64,000 nt of DNA from JAYPAN01 sp038123715 (GTDB taxonomy: Bacteria; Pseudomonadota; Alphaproteobacteria; RS24), in NCBI GenBank assembly GCA_038123715.1, contig JAYPAN010000002.1, positions 1-64,000 of the forward strand, written 5' to 3'. The translations under genes were made by a program, and so were the position numbers. The notes beneath the pieces are model-generated. The model saw only the letters and a program-made list of their open reading frames with translations, was not told where the DNA came from and made no database searches. Positions 52,450 through 61,434 of the stretch are shown piece by piece; the first letter of the stretch is position 1; every line of letters starts with the position of its first letter.

Positions 52450-54192
52450 CTAAATGGCCGTCCCACCGCGCGGCAGGCGTGGCTTTTGTTTAATAATATG
52501 CTTCGGCTGAAGGCCTAGCAGGAGTTTTTCGTCAATGCTTTGCGCGACATTGTCTTCCGGCTCAAAAGCCAACGCTTTGCGCCATTGATAACGCGCTTCC
52601 AGCCGCCGCCCCAATTGCCAAAGCGCATCACCGAGATGGTCGGTAATGACTGGGTCGGTTGGCTGCAATTGCGTGGCGCGTTCAAGATAAAACAGCGCCT
52701 TGTCATAATCGCCCAGCCGGTAATAGGCCCAGCCCAGACTGTCAACAAAAAACCCGTTATTCGGCTTTTGCTTGACCGCTTTGACGATGATTTGCAGCGC
52801 TTCTTGCAAATACATGCCCTTGTCTATCCAGCTATAGCCGAGATAATTCAGCACATGCGGCTCATCATTGGACAGCCGCCGCGCTGTCAGCAGGTCAATT
52901 TCTGCCTGCTCCCAATCGCCGAGACGCTCGCGCGCAATGCCGCGCGCGAAATAGACATGCCAATGCAGAGGTTGTTCTTCCGGCAATTCCTGAATCGCGC
53001 GGTCATAGCTGGTTTCGGCTTCCTCAAAACGCTCATCGCCACGATATATATCACCCAGCGCGACCAGCGCGCGCACATGGCCGGGCGCATTTTGCAAAAC
53101 GCCGGTGAGAACCGAAATCGCCGATTCAGAAGCACCAAGTTGCTGCAACATTTCCGCCCGCCGGATTTGCGCCTCGCGGTGCAAAACAGTCTCGTCGCCA
53201 ATGGCCGCGAACAAATCCGCCGCCAGCCGGTAATTTTTCGAAGCGGCCAGCGTTTCCGCTGTCTGCATTTTCACAAAGTCATTATCGCCGTCAAGATAGG
53301 CTGACAGGCGCGCATAGGCCAAGGCCAGCTCCAGCCGCCCTTCGCGGCGCATGGCTTCGGCCAGCCCAAACATGGCTTTACCCAGCCCGACAAGCGGGTC
53401 GAAAACCGGTGCGGCGGGCGGTTCGGCTTGCTGCGCCACGGCTTCCAATGCCGCGTCAATCGCCGGATGCGGCAGATTGGATTTGTAAAACATTTCATAG
53501 GCGGCACGCGCCTTGTCCGGCTCACCCAATCGATGCAAAAACGCGCCATAATCCAGCGCCAGCCCCAAACCGGCCAGACCACCGGCGCGCGCGGCGCGGC
53601 GGTATAATTGCCGGGCGCGGGAAATATCGCCCTTCATGTCATGATATAAAGCGGCTTGCGCCAGACTGACCGATGAAAAGGCCGACATGGTCTGCAATTT
53701 TCCCAGTGCCTTGTCGATTTCCGACTGATTATCCTGCGCCGCCGCCACCCATAAGCGGATATTCGGCTCCAGCAAGCGGGTCAACGGGCCGGGGCGGGTC
53801 TGGTCAAGATGTTTTACAGCAATGTCAATTTTCTGCTCTTTGAAAGCGACAATCGCCAGTAAAAAATGCGCCTGCTGACCGGCTGGCGCATTATCGACAA
53901 GGTCTTGCGCCGCCATACCGGCCTGCCGAATGCTGCCAGCCATTAAATGCGCCTGCATGGCCGCACGCAGCAAATCAGGGTCGGCAGGGTCAATGTCGAG
54001 GGCGCGCGTGTAAAAATCACCGGCCAGTTCGGACTGGTTGGCGCGGCTGGCCATATTGGCAACCAGATATGCACCGGACACGCCTTTTTGCCTGACCATG
54101 TCGCGCATATTTATCGAGGCGAACATTAACGCTGTTGCGCCAATCACCAACAGGCTTGCCAATCCGAGGGACAGTTTTACGCGCCAGCTCAT
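52450..54192 (-). CDS. membrane-anchored tetratricopeptide repeat protein
   Basis: A 580-residue protein with an N-terminal signal anchor (about 7-26). TPR-like helical hairpins run almost end to end (for example QSELAGDFYTRALDIDP, PGHVRALVALGDIYRGDERF, AYYRLGDYDKALFYLERATQLQP). The last four repeats are the clearest. Homologues regularly lie between ispE and the ETF-QO gene in alphaproteobacteria and have no known function; a scaffold role in the periplasm is likely. AAGGAG lies 6 bases before the ATG. Confidence 0.82.
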   Translation of the reverse strand: MSWRVKLSLGLASLLVIGATALMFASINMRDMVRQKGVSGAYLVANMASRANQSELAGDFYTRALDIDPADPDLLRAAMQAHLMAGSIRQAGMAAQDLVDNAPAGQQAHFLLAIVAFKEQKIDIAVKHLDQTRPGPLTRLLEPNIRLWVAAAQDNQSEIDKALGKLQTMSAFSSVSLAQAALYHDMKGDISRARQLYRRAARAGGLAGLGLALDYGAFLHRLGEPDKARAAYEMFYKSNLPHPAIDAALEAVAQQAEPPAAPVFDPLVGLGKAMFGLAEAMRREGRLELALAYARLSAYLDGDNDFVKMQTAETLAASKNYRLAADLFAAIGDETVLHREAQIRRAEMLQQLGASESAISVLTGVLQNAPGHVRALVALGDIYRGDERFEEAETSYDRAIQELPEEQPLHWHVYFARGIARERLGDWEQAEIDLLTARRLSNDEPHVLNYLGYSWIDKGMYLQEALQIIVKAVKQKPNNGFFVDSLGWAYYRLGDYDKALFYLERATQLQPTDPVITDHLGDALWQLGRRLEARYQWRKALAFEPEDNVAQSIDEKLLLGLQPKHIIKQKPRLPRGGTAI

Positions 54193-54209
54193 GCAGTCTC
54201 CTTGTTGAT

Positions 54210-54239
54210 ATTATGCCGCAAGCCCGACAAGGCGTTCAA
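54210..54239 (-). promoter_or_regulatory. possible promoter of the TPR-ispE unit
   Basis: Minus strand: TTGAAC (54239-54234), 18 bp spacer, CATAAT (54215-54210), with a start about 12 bases before the ATG at 54192. It sits in the 77 bp gap after the ETF-QO stop. Confidence 0.45.
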
Positions 54240-54269
54240 GAGAACATGCCCCGATAAGGCGGGTTATCC

Positions 54270-55982
54270 CTACATATTCGGATAATTTGGCCCGCCTGCC
54301 CCTTCCGGCACCACCCAGTTAATGTTCTGGCTGGGATCTTTAATATCGCAAGTTTTGCAATGCACACAATTTTGCGCGTTGATTTGCAGGCGCGGATTGG
54401 TGCCATTGTCATCGCGGACAATTTCATAAACACCGGCCGGGCAGTAACGCTGCGCCGGTTCGTCATAATCGGCCAGATTGACCGATATCGGGACGCTTGC
54501 ATCTTTCAGCGTCAAATGCGCTGGCTGGTCTTCCTCATGATTGGTGGCCGACAAAAACACCGATGATAATTTGTCAAAAGCCACCACGCCGTCCGGCTTG
54601 GGATAGTCAATCGGCTTGCACTCACCGGCTTTTTTCAATGAGGCATAATCCGCCTTGCCGTGGCTCAGCGTGAAAGGCAGGCCGATTTTCAGCGTCCGCA
54701 TCCACATTTCCGCCCCGCCCAACAATGTGCCGAGGAAATTGCCGAATTTTGACAAAAGCGGTTTGACATTACGCACCATTTTCAGCTCACCGGCCACACG
54801 GCTTGTGTCATAGGCTTGCTGATAGGCACTCAGCGTATCATGGGCACGCCCTTCGCCAAGCGCGGCAAAGGCGGCTTCAGCGGCCATAATGCCGGTTTCC
54901 ATTGCGTTATGGCTGCCTTTAATGCGCGGCACATTGACAAAACCGGCTGAACAGCCAATCAGCGCGCCGCCCGGAAAGGCCAATTGCGGCACAGATTGAT
55001 AGCCGCCTTCGGTAATGGCGCGCGCGCCATAAGAAATGCGCTTGCCGCCTTCCAGCGTGTCACGAATGGCCGAATGCATTTTGAAACGCTGAAACTCGTC
55101 ATAGGGCGACAAATGCGGGTTTTTATAGTTCAGATGGGTGACAAAGCCGATAGAGACGAAATTATCGCCGAAATGATACAGGAACGAGCCACCGCCCGTG
55201 GCATTGTCAAGCGGCCAACCCAAAGTGTGCTGCACATAGCCGGGTCGGTGTTTTTCCGGTTCGACCTGCCATAATTCCTTGATGCCAATACCGAATTTCT
55301 GCACATCGCAATCCGCATCAAGCTGGTAGCGGTCAATCGCTGCTTTCGACAATGAGCCACGCACGCCTTCGGCAAGGAAAGTATATTTGGCGTGCAGCTC
55401 CATGCCTGCCATCCAGCCATCTTTTTTCTCGCCGGTTTTCGACACGCCCATATCGCCCGTAGCGACGCCGCGCACCGCGCCATTATCATCAAGCAAGAGT
55501 TCGGCGGCGGCAAAGCCCGGATAAATCTCAACGCCCATAGCTTCGGCCTGTTCGCCGAGCCAACGCGCCACATTGCCAAGGCTGGCAATATAATTGCCGT
55601 GATTTTTCATCAGCGGTGGCAGCAGAAAATTGGGCAAAGGCAATGCCCCGGCAGGGCCTAGCACCAAAAACCGGTCATCAGTCACTTCCGTTTCCAGCGG
55701 CGCGCCGCGCTCTTTCCAATTAGGAAACAGCCGGTTCATGCCGACCGGGTCAATCACCGCGCCGGACAAAATATGCGCACCGACTTCCGAACCTTTTTCA
55801 AGCACGCAAACCGATACATCCGTGCCGGATTGCTCGGCCAATTGCTTTATCCGTATGGCGGCGGACAGCCCGGCTGGCCCGGCACCGACAATCACCACAT
55901 CATATTCCATCGCCTCGCGCTCCTCGGGAGCCAAAGCCCATCCCTGTCGCGTATTGACCTGATTTACCGGCAAGTCCGTCAT
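54270..55982 (-). CDS. electron-transfer flavoprotein-ubiquinone oxidoreductase
   Basis: Membrane-associated FAD and 4Fe-4S protein that passes electrons from ETF (fatty acid and amino acid oxidation) to ubiquinone. The 570 residues show the FAD motif VVIVGAGPAGLSAAIR near residue 30, HILSGAVIDPVGMNRLFP, the quinone-side segment GCSAGFVNVPRIKGSHNAM, and the C-terminal cluster CPAGVYEI plus NAQNCVHCKTCDIKDP. Length is typical. The etfAB genes are not in this window. A 6-bp inverted repeat lies 30 bp upstream. Confidence 0.96.
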   Translation of the reverse strand: MTDLPVNQVNTRQGWALAPEEREAMEYDVVIVGAGPAGLSAAIRIKQLAEQSGTDVSVCVLEKGSEVGAHILSGAVIDPVGMNRLFPNWKERGAPLETEVTDDRFLVLGPAGALPLPNFLLPPLMKNHGNYIASLGNVARWLGEQAEAMGVEIYPGFAAAELLLDDNGAVRGVATGDMGVSKTGEKKDGWMAGMELHAKYTFLAEGVRGSLSKAAIDRYQLDADCDVQKFGIGIKELWQVEPEKHRPGYVQHTLGWPLDNATGGGSFLYHFGDNFVSIGFVTHLNYKNPHLSPYDEFQRFKMHSAIRDTLEGGKRISYGARAITEGGYQSVPQLAFPGGALIGCSAGFVNVPRIKGSHNAMETGIMAAEAAFAALGEGRAHDTLSAYQQAYDTSRVAGELKMVRNVKPLLSKFGNFLGTLLGGAEMWMRTLKIGLPFTLSHGKADYASLKKAGECKPIDYPKPDGVVAFDKLSSVFLSATNHEEDQPAHLTLKDASVPISVNLADYDEPAQRYCPAGVYEIVRDDNGTNPRLQINAQNCVHCKTCDIKDPSQNINWVVPEGAGGPNYPNM

Positions 55983-56216
55983 AAATGCATCCCTTCAATC
56001 GAATAGTGCGCCAAATCGCTTGATTTGCGACGGCTTCACAAAGGCTAATATAGCAGAAAAATAGCCCTGACCCGCAAAAACGGCAATGGCTTTATCTGCG
56101 ACACCGTGTCATGCGTGCCGCACCCCGCCAATTTATCGACAAATCCCTGTGAATGAAGCAGATTGGCATCATAAAAGGCTAGGCGTCGCCAAAAGAATAA
56201 GTTTATTGTTAGGTTC
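55983..56216. promoter_or_regulatory. divergent intergenic region with a CAAATC-N4-GATTTG dyad
   Basis: At 234 bp this is the longest non-coding gap in the window. It separates ETF-QO (minus) from the uracil-DNA glycosylase gene (plus). CAAATC (56012-56017) and GATTTG (56022-56027) form a perfect inverted repeat 30 bp upstream of the ETF-QO start, where a repressor of fatty acid oxidation genes could bind. Nothing else recognisable was found. Confidence 0.4.
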
Positions 56217-57098
56217 ATGCTGATGCCCGCAAAATCTCCCGAAACTCGTCTCGGCCTGATTGACGCCATGCGCGCCCATTTTGAGGCCGGATGCAGCGAA
56301 GTGCTGAGCGACCAGCCGGTCAATCATTTTGCCGCCGAAATACAACAGGCCGAAACCGCCACACCCTCAATGATACAGGGGTCGATGCAGGAAGCCCCGC
56401 AAGCCGATATTGTGACCGCCCAACCGCAACCGGCTGAAACGCCCATTGCGCCCGCCACCATGCCGGTCATGCCGAATAGTGATGAACCGGCTGCCGGTGC
56501 TGCCGACGCGCAAAATCTGGCCGCCGCCGCCGACAGCCTGTCGGCGCTGAAACAAGCCATGCAAGGTTTTGAAGGCTGCGCGCTGAAGAAAACCGCCAAA
56601 AACACCGTTTTCAGCGATGGCCTTGAAGGCGCGCCGGTGATGATTGTCGGCGAAGCGCCGGGCGCTGATGAAGACCGCGCCGGAAAGCCTTTTGTCGGGC
56701 GCAGTGGGCAATTGCTCGATGCCATGCTGCACACAATCGGCTTGTCGCGGGAAGAAAATGTCTATATCTCCAATACAATCGCTTGGCGTCCGATTGGCAA
56801 TCGCACGCCGACGCCGGAAGAAATCGCTTTGTGCAAGCCGTTTATTTGCCGCCAGATTGAGTTGAGCCGCCCGAAATTACTGCTGTTTGTCGGCAATGTA
56901 TCATCGAAAACCCTGTTGCAAACCGAAACCGGCATTACCCGTTTGCGCGGCACTTGGCATAATTACCGGATTAACGAAATTGAAATTCCCGCCATGCCTT
57001 TATTGCACCCTGCTTATCTGTTGCGCCGTCCGGAGACCAAAAAGGATTTTTGGGCTGATTTATGCGCCGTCAGGGAAAGGCTTAACACGATAAAATGA
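56217..57098 (+). CDS. family 4 uracil-DNA glycosylase
   Basis: Removes uracil from DNA. The catalytic domain (about 115-293) carries GEAPGADEDRAGKPFVGRSGQLLD, NTIAWRPIGNRTPTPEE and HPAYLLRRP. Residues 1-110 are a low-complexity, alanine- and proline-rich extension. Only one cysteine (GFEGCALKK) is present in the first motif, where classical family 4 enzymes have two; two others lie in LCKPFICRQIEL. A complete 4Fe-4S cluster is therefore uncertain. The UdgX loop KRRIH is absent (ITRLRGTW instead). It overlaps the transglycosylase gene by 4 bp. Confidence 0.88.
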   Translation: MLMPAKSPETRLGLIDAMRAHFEAGCSEVLSDQPVNHFAAEIQQAETATPSMIQGSMQEAPQADIVTAQPQPAETPIAPATMPVMPNSDEPAAGAADAQNLAAAADSLSALKQAMQGFEGCALKKTAKNTVFSDGLEGAPVMIVGEAPGADEDRAGKPFVGRSGQLLDAMLHTIGLSREENVYISNTIAWRPIGNRTPTPEEIALCKPFICRQIELSRPKLLLFVGNVSSKTLLQTETGITRLRGTWHNYRINEIEIPAMPLLHPAYLLRRPETKKDFWADLCAVRERLNTIK

Positions 57099-58900
57099 TT
57101 GCGCGGCGACCGGTTTTGTCAATGATGCGGGCGGGGTTGACCTTGGCCTGTCTGCTTGCGCTGGCAATGCCAGCTGCCCAAGCGGCCCAAATGGCCCAAC
57201 TTGCCAAGGCTGAGAACCGCTTCCAACCCGTGCCGCGCCCGGCCTTTAACGGCCCCGACACGCTGCCCGATGCGGTTTTATATGAGCGCATTTTCAAATT
57301 GCAGGCCGATGCCAAATGGGGGCGGGCTGACCGGCTGATAAATGAGCTGGATGACACATTGCTGATGGGTCATGTTCTGTATCAGCGCTATATGCACCCG
57401 ACCGGTTATCGCGCGCGCTGGACAGAATTGCGCGACTGGCTGAAAAACTATGCCGACCAGCCCGGCGCATGGCGGGTCTATAAGTTGGCGCAAAAGCGCA
57501 AACCGCGCGGCGTCGCCATGCCCAAGCGCCCGCCATCACGGGTCTATCATCACACGGCAAAGGGCGAAAACCCGCTATTCCGCACCCGCGTCAAACGGCG
57601 GATAAAAAACCGCGTGACCAGCTATGTGCGGCGCGAACGCCCGACCCAAGCACTGAAATATATCTCCCAACGCCGCCAAAGCGCGCGACTGTCCAAGGCT
57701 GAAACCGATTTTCTGAAATCGCTGATAGCGCGCAGCTATTATATTGAAGGCAAAATCACCGAGTCGCTGAAAATTGCCCGCGAGGCCACGCGCAGTCGCC
57801 GCTATGTGCAAATGGCTGATTGGCATGCCGGACTGGCGGCTTTCCGGCTCGGCAAAACCGATTTGGCGACATTGCATTTTGAACGGCTGGCCGAAAACCG
57901 CACGGCCAGCGAAGCATTGCGCGCGCGCGGCTCATTCTGGGCGGCACGCAGCCTGCGCCAGACCGGCGAAATTGCCCGCGCCGAAACCCATTTCAAAGCG
58001 GCAGCCGCCAGCGGTGCCAATTTCTACGCCCTGCTGGCCATGCAACATATTGCCGGTGGCCCGCTTATCGCCTGGCAGCGCGCCAATGCCAAAGCGGACA
58101 CGATTTTCAAAACCCACCCCGCTTTGCGCCGCGCCGAGGCATTGCGCGAGGCAGGTCAGGATGGGCTTGGCGAGATGGAACTGCTTTATTTGCAGGAGCG
58201 ATTGACCGAGCCGGAAGCGCGCGCGCTGCTGGCCTATGCGCGCATGGAAGGCTATCCAGCCGTGCAATTGGCGCTGGCCGAACGGCTGAGCGCGCAAATC
58301 GGCACCGGCCTGCCCCTCTTGCTGTATGAAAGCAGCTATCCCGAACTTGATGACCGGCACAAAATAGACATTGATCCGGCTTTGCTGTTCAGCCTCATCC
58401 GGCAGGAAAGCCGCTTCAAGGCCCATGCCAAATCGCATGCAGGCGCGCGCGGGCTGATGCAAATCATGCCGCGCACGGCGGCTTTTGTAACCGGCGACAG
58501 GCGTCTTTACCGGCGCAGTGGCCGCGACCAATTGCTTGATGGCAAGCTGAATATCGAGATTGGCCAGACTTATTTACAAATGCTGCTGACCGAAAAATAT
58601 TTCGACGGCAATCTGATTTTCGCGCTGGCCGGCTATAATGCCGGGCCGGGAACCGTGCGTCGCTGGCAGCGTGAGTTGAGCGATGTAAAAGACCCGCTTT
58701 TGTTTATTGAAAGTATGCGCGCCGGTGAGACCCGCGCCTATGTCCAGAAAGTCATGGCGAATGTCTGGATTTACCGCCATAAATTCGGTCAAGAGCCGAC
58801 CAGCCAACGCATTTTGGCGGCAGAAAGCTGGCCGGTTCACGAAGAACAGCCAAAACAAACCGACCAGCCGCAAATCATTCCAGCTATGTTGGGTAATTAA
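57095..58900 (+). CDS. soluble lytic murein transglycosylase (Slt family)
   Basis: Periplasmic enzyme that cleaves peptidoglycan with formation of 1,6-anhydro ends. The 601 residues begin with a signal peptide (about 1-30, ending AAQAAQ). A long alpha-helical superhelix (about 50-410) follows, then the catalytic domain with the glutamate in LIRQESRFKAHAKSHAGARGLMQIMP. NIEIGQTYLQMLL and AGYNAGPGTVRRW follow. Its start overlaps the glycosylase gene by 4 bp. atpF ends 4 bp beyond its stop on the other strand. Confidence 0.93.
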   Translation: MIARRPVLSMMRAGLTLACLLALAMPAAQAAQMAQLAKAENRFQPVPRPAFNGPDTLPDAVLYERIFKLQADAKWGRADRLINELDDTLLMGHVLYQRYMHPTGYRARWTELRDWLKNYADQPGAWRVYKLAQKRKPRGVAMPKRPPSRVYHHTAKGENPLFRTRVKRRIKNRVTSYVRRERPTQALKYISQRRQSARLSKAETDFLKSLIARSYYIEGKITESLKIAREATRSRRYVQMADWHAGLAAFRLGKTDLATLHFERLAENRTASEALRARGSFWAARSLRQTGEIARAETHFKAAAASGANFYALLAMQHIAGGPLIAWQRANAKADTIFKTHPALRRAEALREAGQDGLGEMELLYLQERLTEPEARALLAYARMEGYPAVQLALAERLSAQIGTGLPLLLYESSYPELDDRHKIDIDPALLFSLIRQESRFKAHAKSHAGARGLMQIMPRTAAFVTGDRRLYRRSGRDQLLDGKLNIEIGQTYLQMLLTEKYFDGNLIFALAGYNAGPGTVRRWQRELSDVKDPLLFIESMRAGETRAYVQKVMANVWIYRHKFGQEPTSQRILAAESWPVHEEQPKQTDQPQIIPAMLGN

Positions 58901-58904
58901 AAGC

Positions 58905-59387
58905 CTAGTTCAAATGCGCCGGTAATTCGGCGATATTCTCATCAATGACTTTTTGCGCCTTGTCATCGCCCAGCCCTTCGGCAATCAGCCCTTCCACGGC
59001 GCGCATGGCCGTATCGGTCAGCTCGGCGCGAATCTCTTTTACCAGCATCAATTCGGCGCGGGCAAAACGCTCTTCGGCCTGTTGCGTGCGGCGCTCAATC
59101 GCTTCCTGCAATTTGTGCGCGGCTTCTTCGGCCTCGAAATTGGCGCGCTGTTTGGCGTCCGCGAGGATTTCTTCCGCCTTGGCCAGCGCCTCGGCACTGC
59201 GCTTTTCGTAATCAGCAACAATTTCCTGCGCTTCTTTGAGCAGGGCTTCGGCCTCGGCAATGTCATTGGCGATTTTTTGCGCGCCGTCATCCAGCGCCGC
59301 TGTCAGACGACGCGGCAGACCGGCAAAGACCAGCGCACCAATCACCGTGACAAAGGCAAGAGCGACAAAGAAACTTTCATCAAACAT
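58905..59387 (-). CDS. atpF: ATP synthase F0 subunit b
   Basis: Peripheral stalk subunit of the F-type ATP synthase. The 160 residues have one N-terminal membrane helix (about 5-24), then a long charged helix rich in alanine and glutamate (about 35-140) with the pattern AEALLKEAQEIVADYEKRSAEA. It lies 15 bp after the b' gene. Last gene of the F0 operon. F1 genes are not in this window, as usual for alphaproteobacteria, where they form a separate operon. Confidence 0.93.
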   Translation of the reverse strand: MFDESFFVALAFVTVIGALVFAGLPRRLTAALDDGAQKIANDIAEAEALLKEAQEIVADYEKRSAEALAKAEEILADAKQRANFEAEEAAHKLQEAIERRTQQAEERFARAELMLVKEIRAELTDTAMRAVEGLIAEGLGDDKAQKVIDENIAELPAHLN

Positions 59388-59402
59388 GGTTATTTTCTCC
59401 GT

Positions 59403-59888
59403 CTAATTGGCCGACGCTTTTTCAATGCTGGCGCGAATGGTTGCCTCATCCGCGACATCAAGCTGTATGGCGGTCATGACATCGCTCACAACCCCGACAG
59501 CAGCCTCGTTCAACCCGGCCAAGGCTTCGTCGCGCGCTTTGGCAAGGCGTTGCTCAAATTCAGCATTTTGCGCGGCCAGTTTTTCATCCAGCTCGGCTTT
59601 TTGCCGGTCTGCCTCAGCCTGCATTTCCGCCCTCATCTCCTGCATCATGACCAACGCCCGTGAACGGCTGTCAGCCAAAGCGGCCTCATATTCCGCCTTG
59701 GCTTCTTCCGCCCGCATCCGCAGCGCTTCGGCTTGCGACAGGCAATCGTCAATTTTTTTCTGGCGCGCAGAAAGCGTGCCGCCAATGCGCGGCACAACCA
59801 GAAAAGACATAATCAGATAAAGCGTGACAAAGCTCAGTGCCAGCCAGAAAAGCTGGGAACCAAAGCTCGACGGGTCAAGCTGCGGCAT
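59403..59888 (-). CDS. atpG: ATP synthase F0 subunit b'
   Basis: Second, divergent peripheral stalk subunit found in alphaproteobacteria and phototrophs; it pairs with b as a heterodimer. The 161 residues begin MPQLDPSSFGSQLFWLALSF with a membrane helix at about 8-30 and PRIGGTLSARQKKIDDCL, typical of b'. A long coiled coil (about 45-135) follows. It lies 36 bp downstream of atpE. Confidence 0.92.
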   Translation of the reverse strand: MPQLDPSSFGSQLFWLALSFVTLYLIMSFLVVPRIGGTLSARQKKIDDCLSQAEALRMRAEEAKAEYEAALADSRSRALVMMQEMRAEMQAEADRQKAELDEKLAAQNAEFEQRLAKARDEALAGLNEAAVGVVSDVMTAIQLDVADEATIRASIEKASAN

Positions 59889-59924
59889 GGCAGTCTCCTG
59901 TTAAGCCTGTGTGGCGGGTATGCC

Positions 59925-60152
59925 TCAGACCACAAACAGCAGGATGAGCGCAATAATCAGGCCGAACAGACCGGTTGCTTCCGCCAGGGCAAAGCCCAAA
60001 AGCAAGTTCGGGAACTGGCTTTGTGCGGCTGACGGGTTACGCAGCGCGCCGGCCAGAAAATTACCGAAAATTGTGCCAATGCTGATGCCGGCTCCGGCAA
60101 GAGCGATACAGGCAATCCCGGCTCCGATATATTTTGCTGCTTCTGCTTCCAT
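59925..60152 (-). CDS. atpE: ATP synthase F0 subunit c
   Basis: Proteolipid of the rotating c-ring. The 75 residues form two membrane helices with the GAGISIGTIFGNFLAGALRNPSA loop region and the proton-carrying glutamate in GFALAEATGLFGL. The ATG at 60152 is chosen because GGAGGA lies 9 bases upstream; a TTG five codons earlier overlaps that site. Gap to atpB 74 bp, a little larger than elsewhere in the operon, which could help the high c-subunit yield. Confidence 0.97.
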   Translation of the reverse strand: MEAEAAKYIGAGIACIALAGAGISIGTIFGNFLAGALRNPSAAQSQFPNLLLGFALAEATGLFGLIIALILLFVV

Positions 60153-60226
60153 GATTTTATCCTCCAATTTTGCCCTTGGGCGTTTGAGTGAGAAAGGTTG
60201 AGTTCAAGAATGTTCCAAATGGGGTG

Positions 60227-61003
60227 TTAGTGATCCATGTGAATGGCTTCGTTGAGATAAATGCAGGTCAGAATGGTAAACACATAGGCCTGCAATCCGG
60301 CAATCAGCAATTCAAGACCGGTAAAGGCGACCATCAGTGCGAAGGGCGCAATTGCCAAAGGCACCAAGCCGGCCGAGCCAAGCCCGACCACAAAACCACC
60401 GAAAATCTTCAGCATGGTATGACCGGCCATCATATTGCCGAACAAACGCACAGACAGGCTGACCGGGCGGGTGAGATAGGAAATCACCTCAATCACCACC
60501 AGCAAGGGCAGCAGCACAACCGGAATGCCCGACGGCACGAACAGTTTCAAAAAGCCGATACCATGACGGAAAAAGCCGACCAGCGTCACCAGCATGAACA
60601 CAGTCGCAGCCAGCGCGAAAGTGACAATCAAATGGCTGGTCACCGTATAGCTGTAGGGCAGCATGCCGAGCATATTGCAAAACAGAATGAACATGAAAAG
60701 TGTGAAAATAAACGGGAAGAATTTCATCCCTTCCGTGCCGATATTTTCCTTAATCATATTGGCGACAAAGCTATAGGCCATTTCGCCGAGCAATTGCAGG
60801 CGTCCCGGCACCAAATTGGTCGGGCGCGAGGCGGCAATCATGAGCAGGCTGATAGAGCCGACGGCCAGTGCCATCCACAGCGAGGCATTGGTGAAGGAGA
60901 CATCAACGCCGCCAATTTGCGGCAATTCGACAAGGGGATGCACCTCAAACTGGTGCATCGGATCCAGACCAGCGCCACCCTCGGCGTTTTTACTGCCAGC
61001 CAC
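60227..61003 (-). CDS. atpB: ATP synthase F0 subunit a
   Basis: Membrane stator subunit with the proton half-channels. The 258 residues have five to six hydrophobic helices. The essential arginine lies in SLSVRLFGNMMAGH, and GLELLIAGLQAYVFTILTCIYL forms the last helix. I place the start at GTG 61003, preceded by GAGGAG at 6 bases. The ATG at 61039 would overlap atpI, and an ATG at 60958 has no site. It is 10 bp downstream of atpI. Confidence 0.92.
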   Translation of the reverse strand: MAGSKNAEGGAGLDPMHQFEVHPLVELPQIGGVDVSFTNASLWMALAVGSISLLMIAASRPTNLVPGRLQLLGEMAYSFVANMIKENIGTEGMKFFPFIFTLFMFILFCNMLGMLPYSYTVTSHLIVTFALAATVFMLVTLVGFFRHGIGFLKLFVPSGIPVVLLPLLVVIEVISYLTRPVSLSVRLFGNMMAGHTMLKIFGGFVVGLGSAGLVPLAIAPFALMVAFTGLELLIAGLQAYVFTILTCIYLNEAIHMDH

Positions 61004-61013
61004 GAAAATCTCC

Positions 61014-61346
61014 TCAATCCGGCCCTGAGCCGGGCCCATCCTGCTGTTTGTCCAATGCGCGGCGCATATCAGCCACGGTTCGAACGGAATTCATAAGTCC
61101 TGCGCCCATGCCGAGAAACAGCATAATGAGCAGGAATAAAGGCGCTGTTCCAAGCACCTTGTCGAGCCACCAGCCAATAAAGCCGCCAACCCCGATACCG
61201 GCCAGCATTTCCACTGTCAGACGATAAGCCAGCCCCAAAGCCGACCCTTCGCCCCGACGCGATGGCGCCGCTTGTGCATCTTCCCGCTTGGCTGCTATCT
61301 TTTCCGACAGCCGGGAAAGCGCATCTTGCTTGTCCGACTCGTCCAT
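61014..61346 (-). CDS. atpI: ATP synthase accessory protein AtpI/AtpZ
   Basis: Small membrane protein thought to help c-ring assembly or Mg2+ uptake. The 110 residues have a charged N-terminus (about 1-40), then two membrane helices: GLAYRLTVEMLAGIGVGGFIGWWLDKVLG and LFLLIMLFLGMGAGLMNSVRTV (each split at the turn). This matches the AtpI family of alphaproteobacteria. First gene of the F0 operon; 88 bp after the smc stop, where the operon promoter must lie or read-through occurs. Confidence 0.9.
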   Translation of the reverse strand: MDESDKQDALSRLSEKIAAKREDAQAAPSRRGEGSALGLAYRLTVEMLAGIGVGGFIGWWLDKVLGTAPLFLLIMLFLGMGAGLMNSVRTVADMRRALDKQQDGPGSGPD

Positions 61347-61434
61347 ATCAGCCCCGCGAAAGACGCGGAATCGCTACCCGATTGCCGCGCACACTACTTT
61401 GCACATTAGCGAATGTCAAGCGAGCAGACATATT

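Noticed and set aside
54240..54269. GC-rich imperfect dyad after ETF-QO as a terminator
   Set aside because: The stem is imperfect and no T-run follows on the minus strand.
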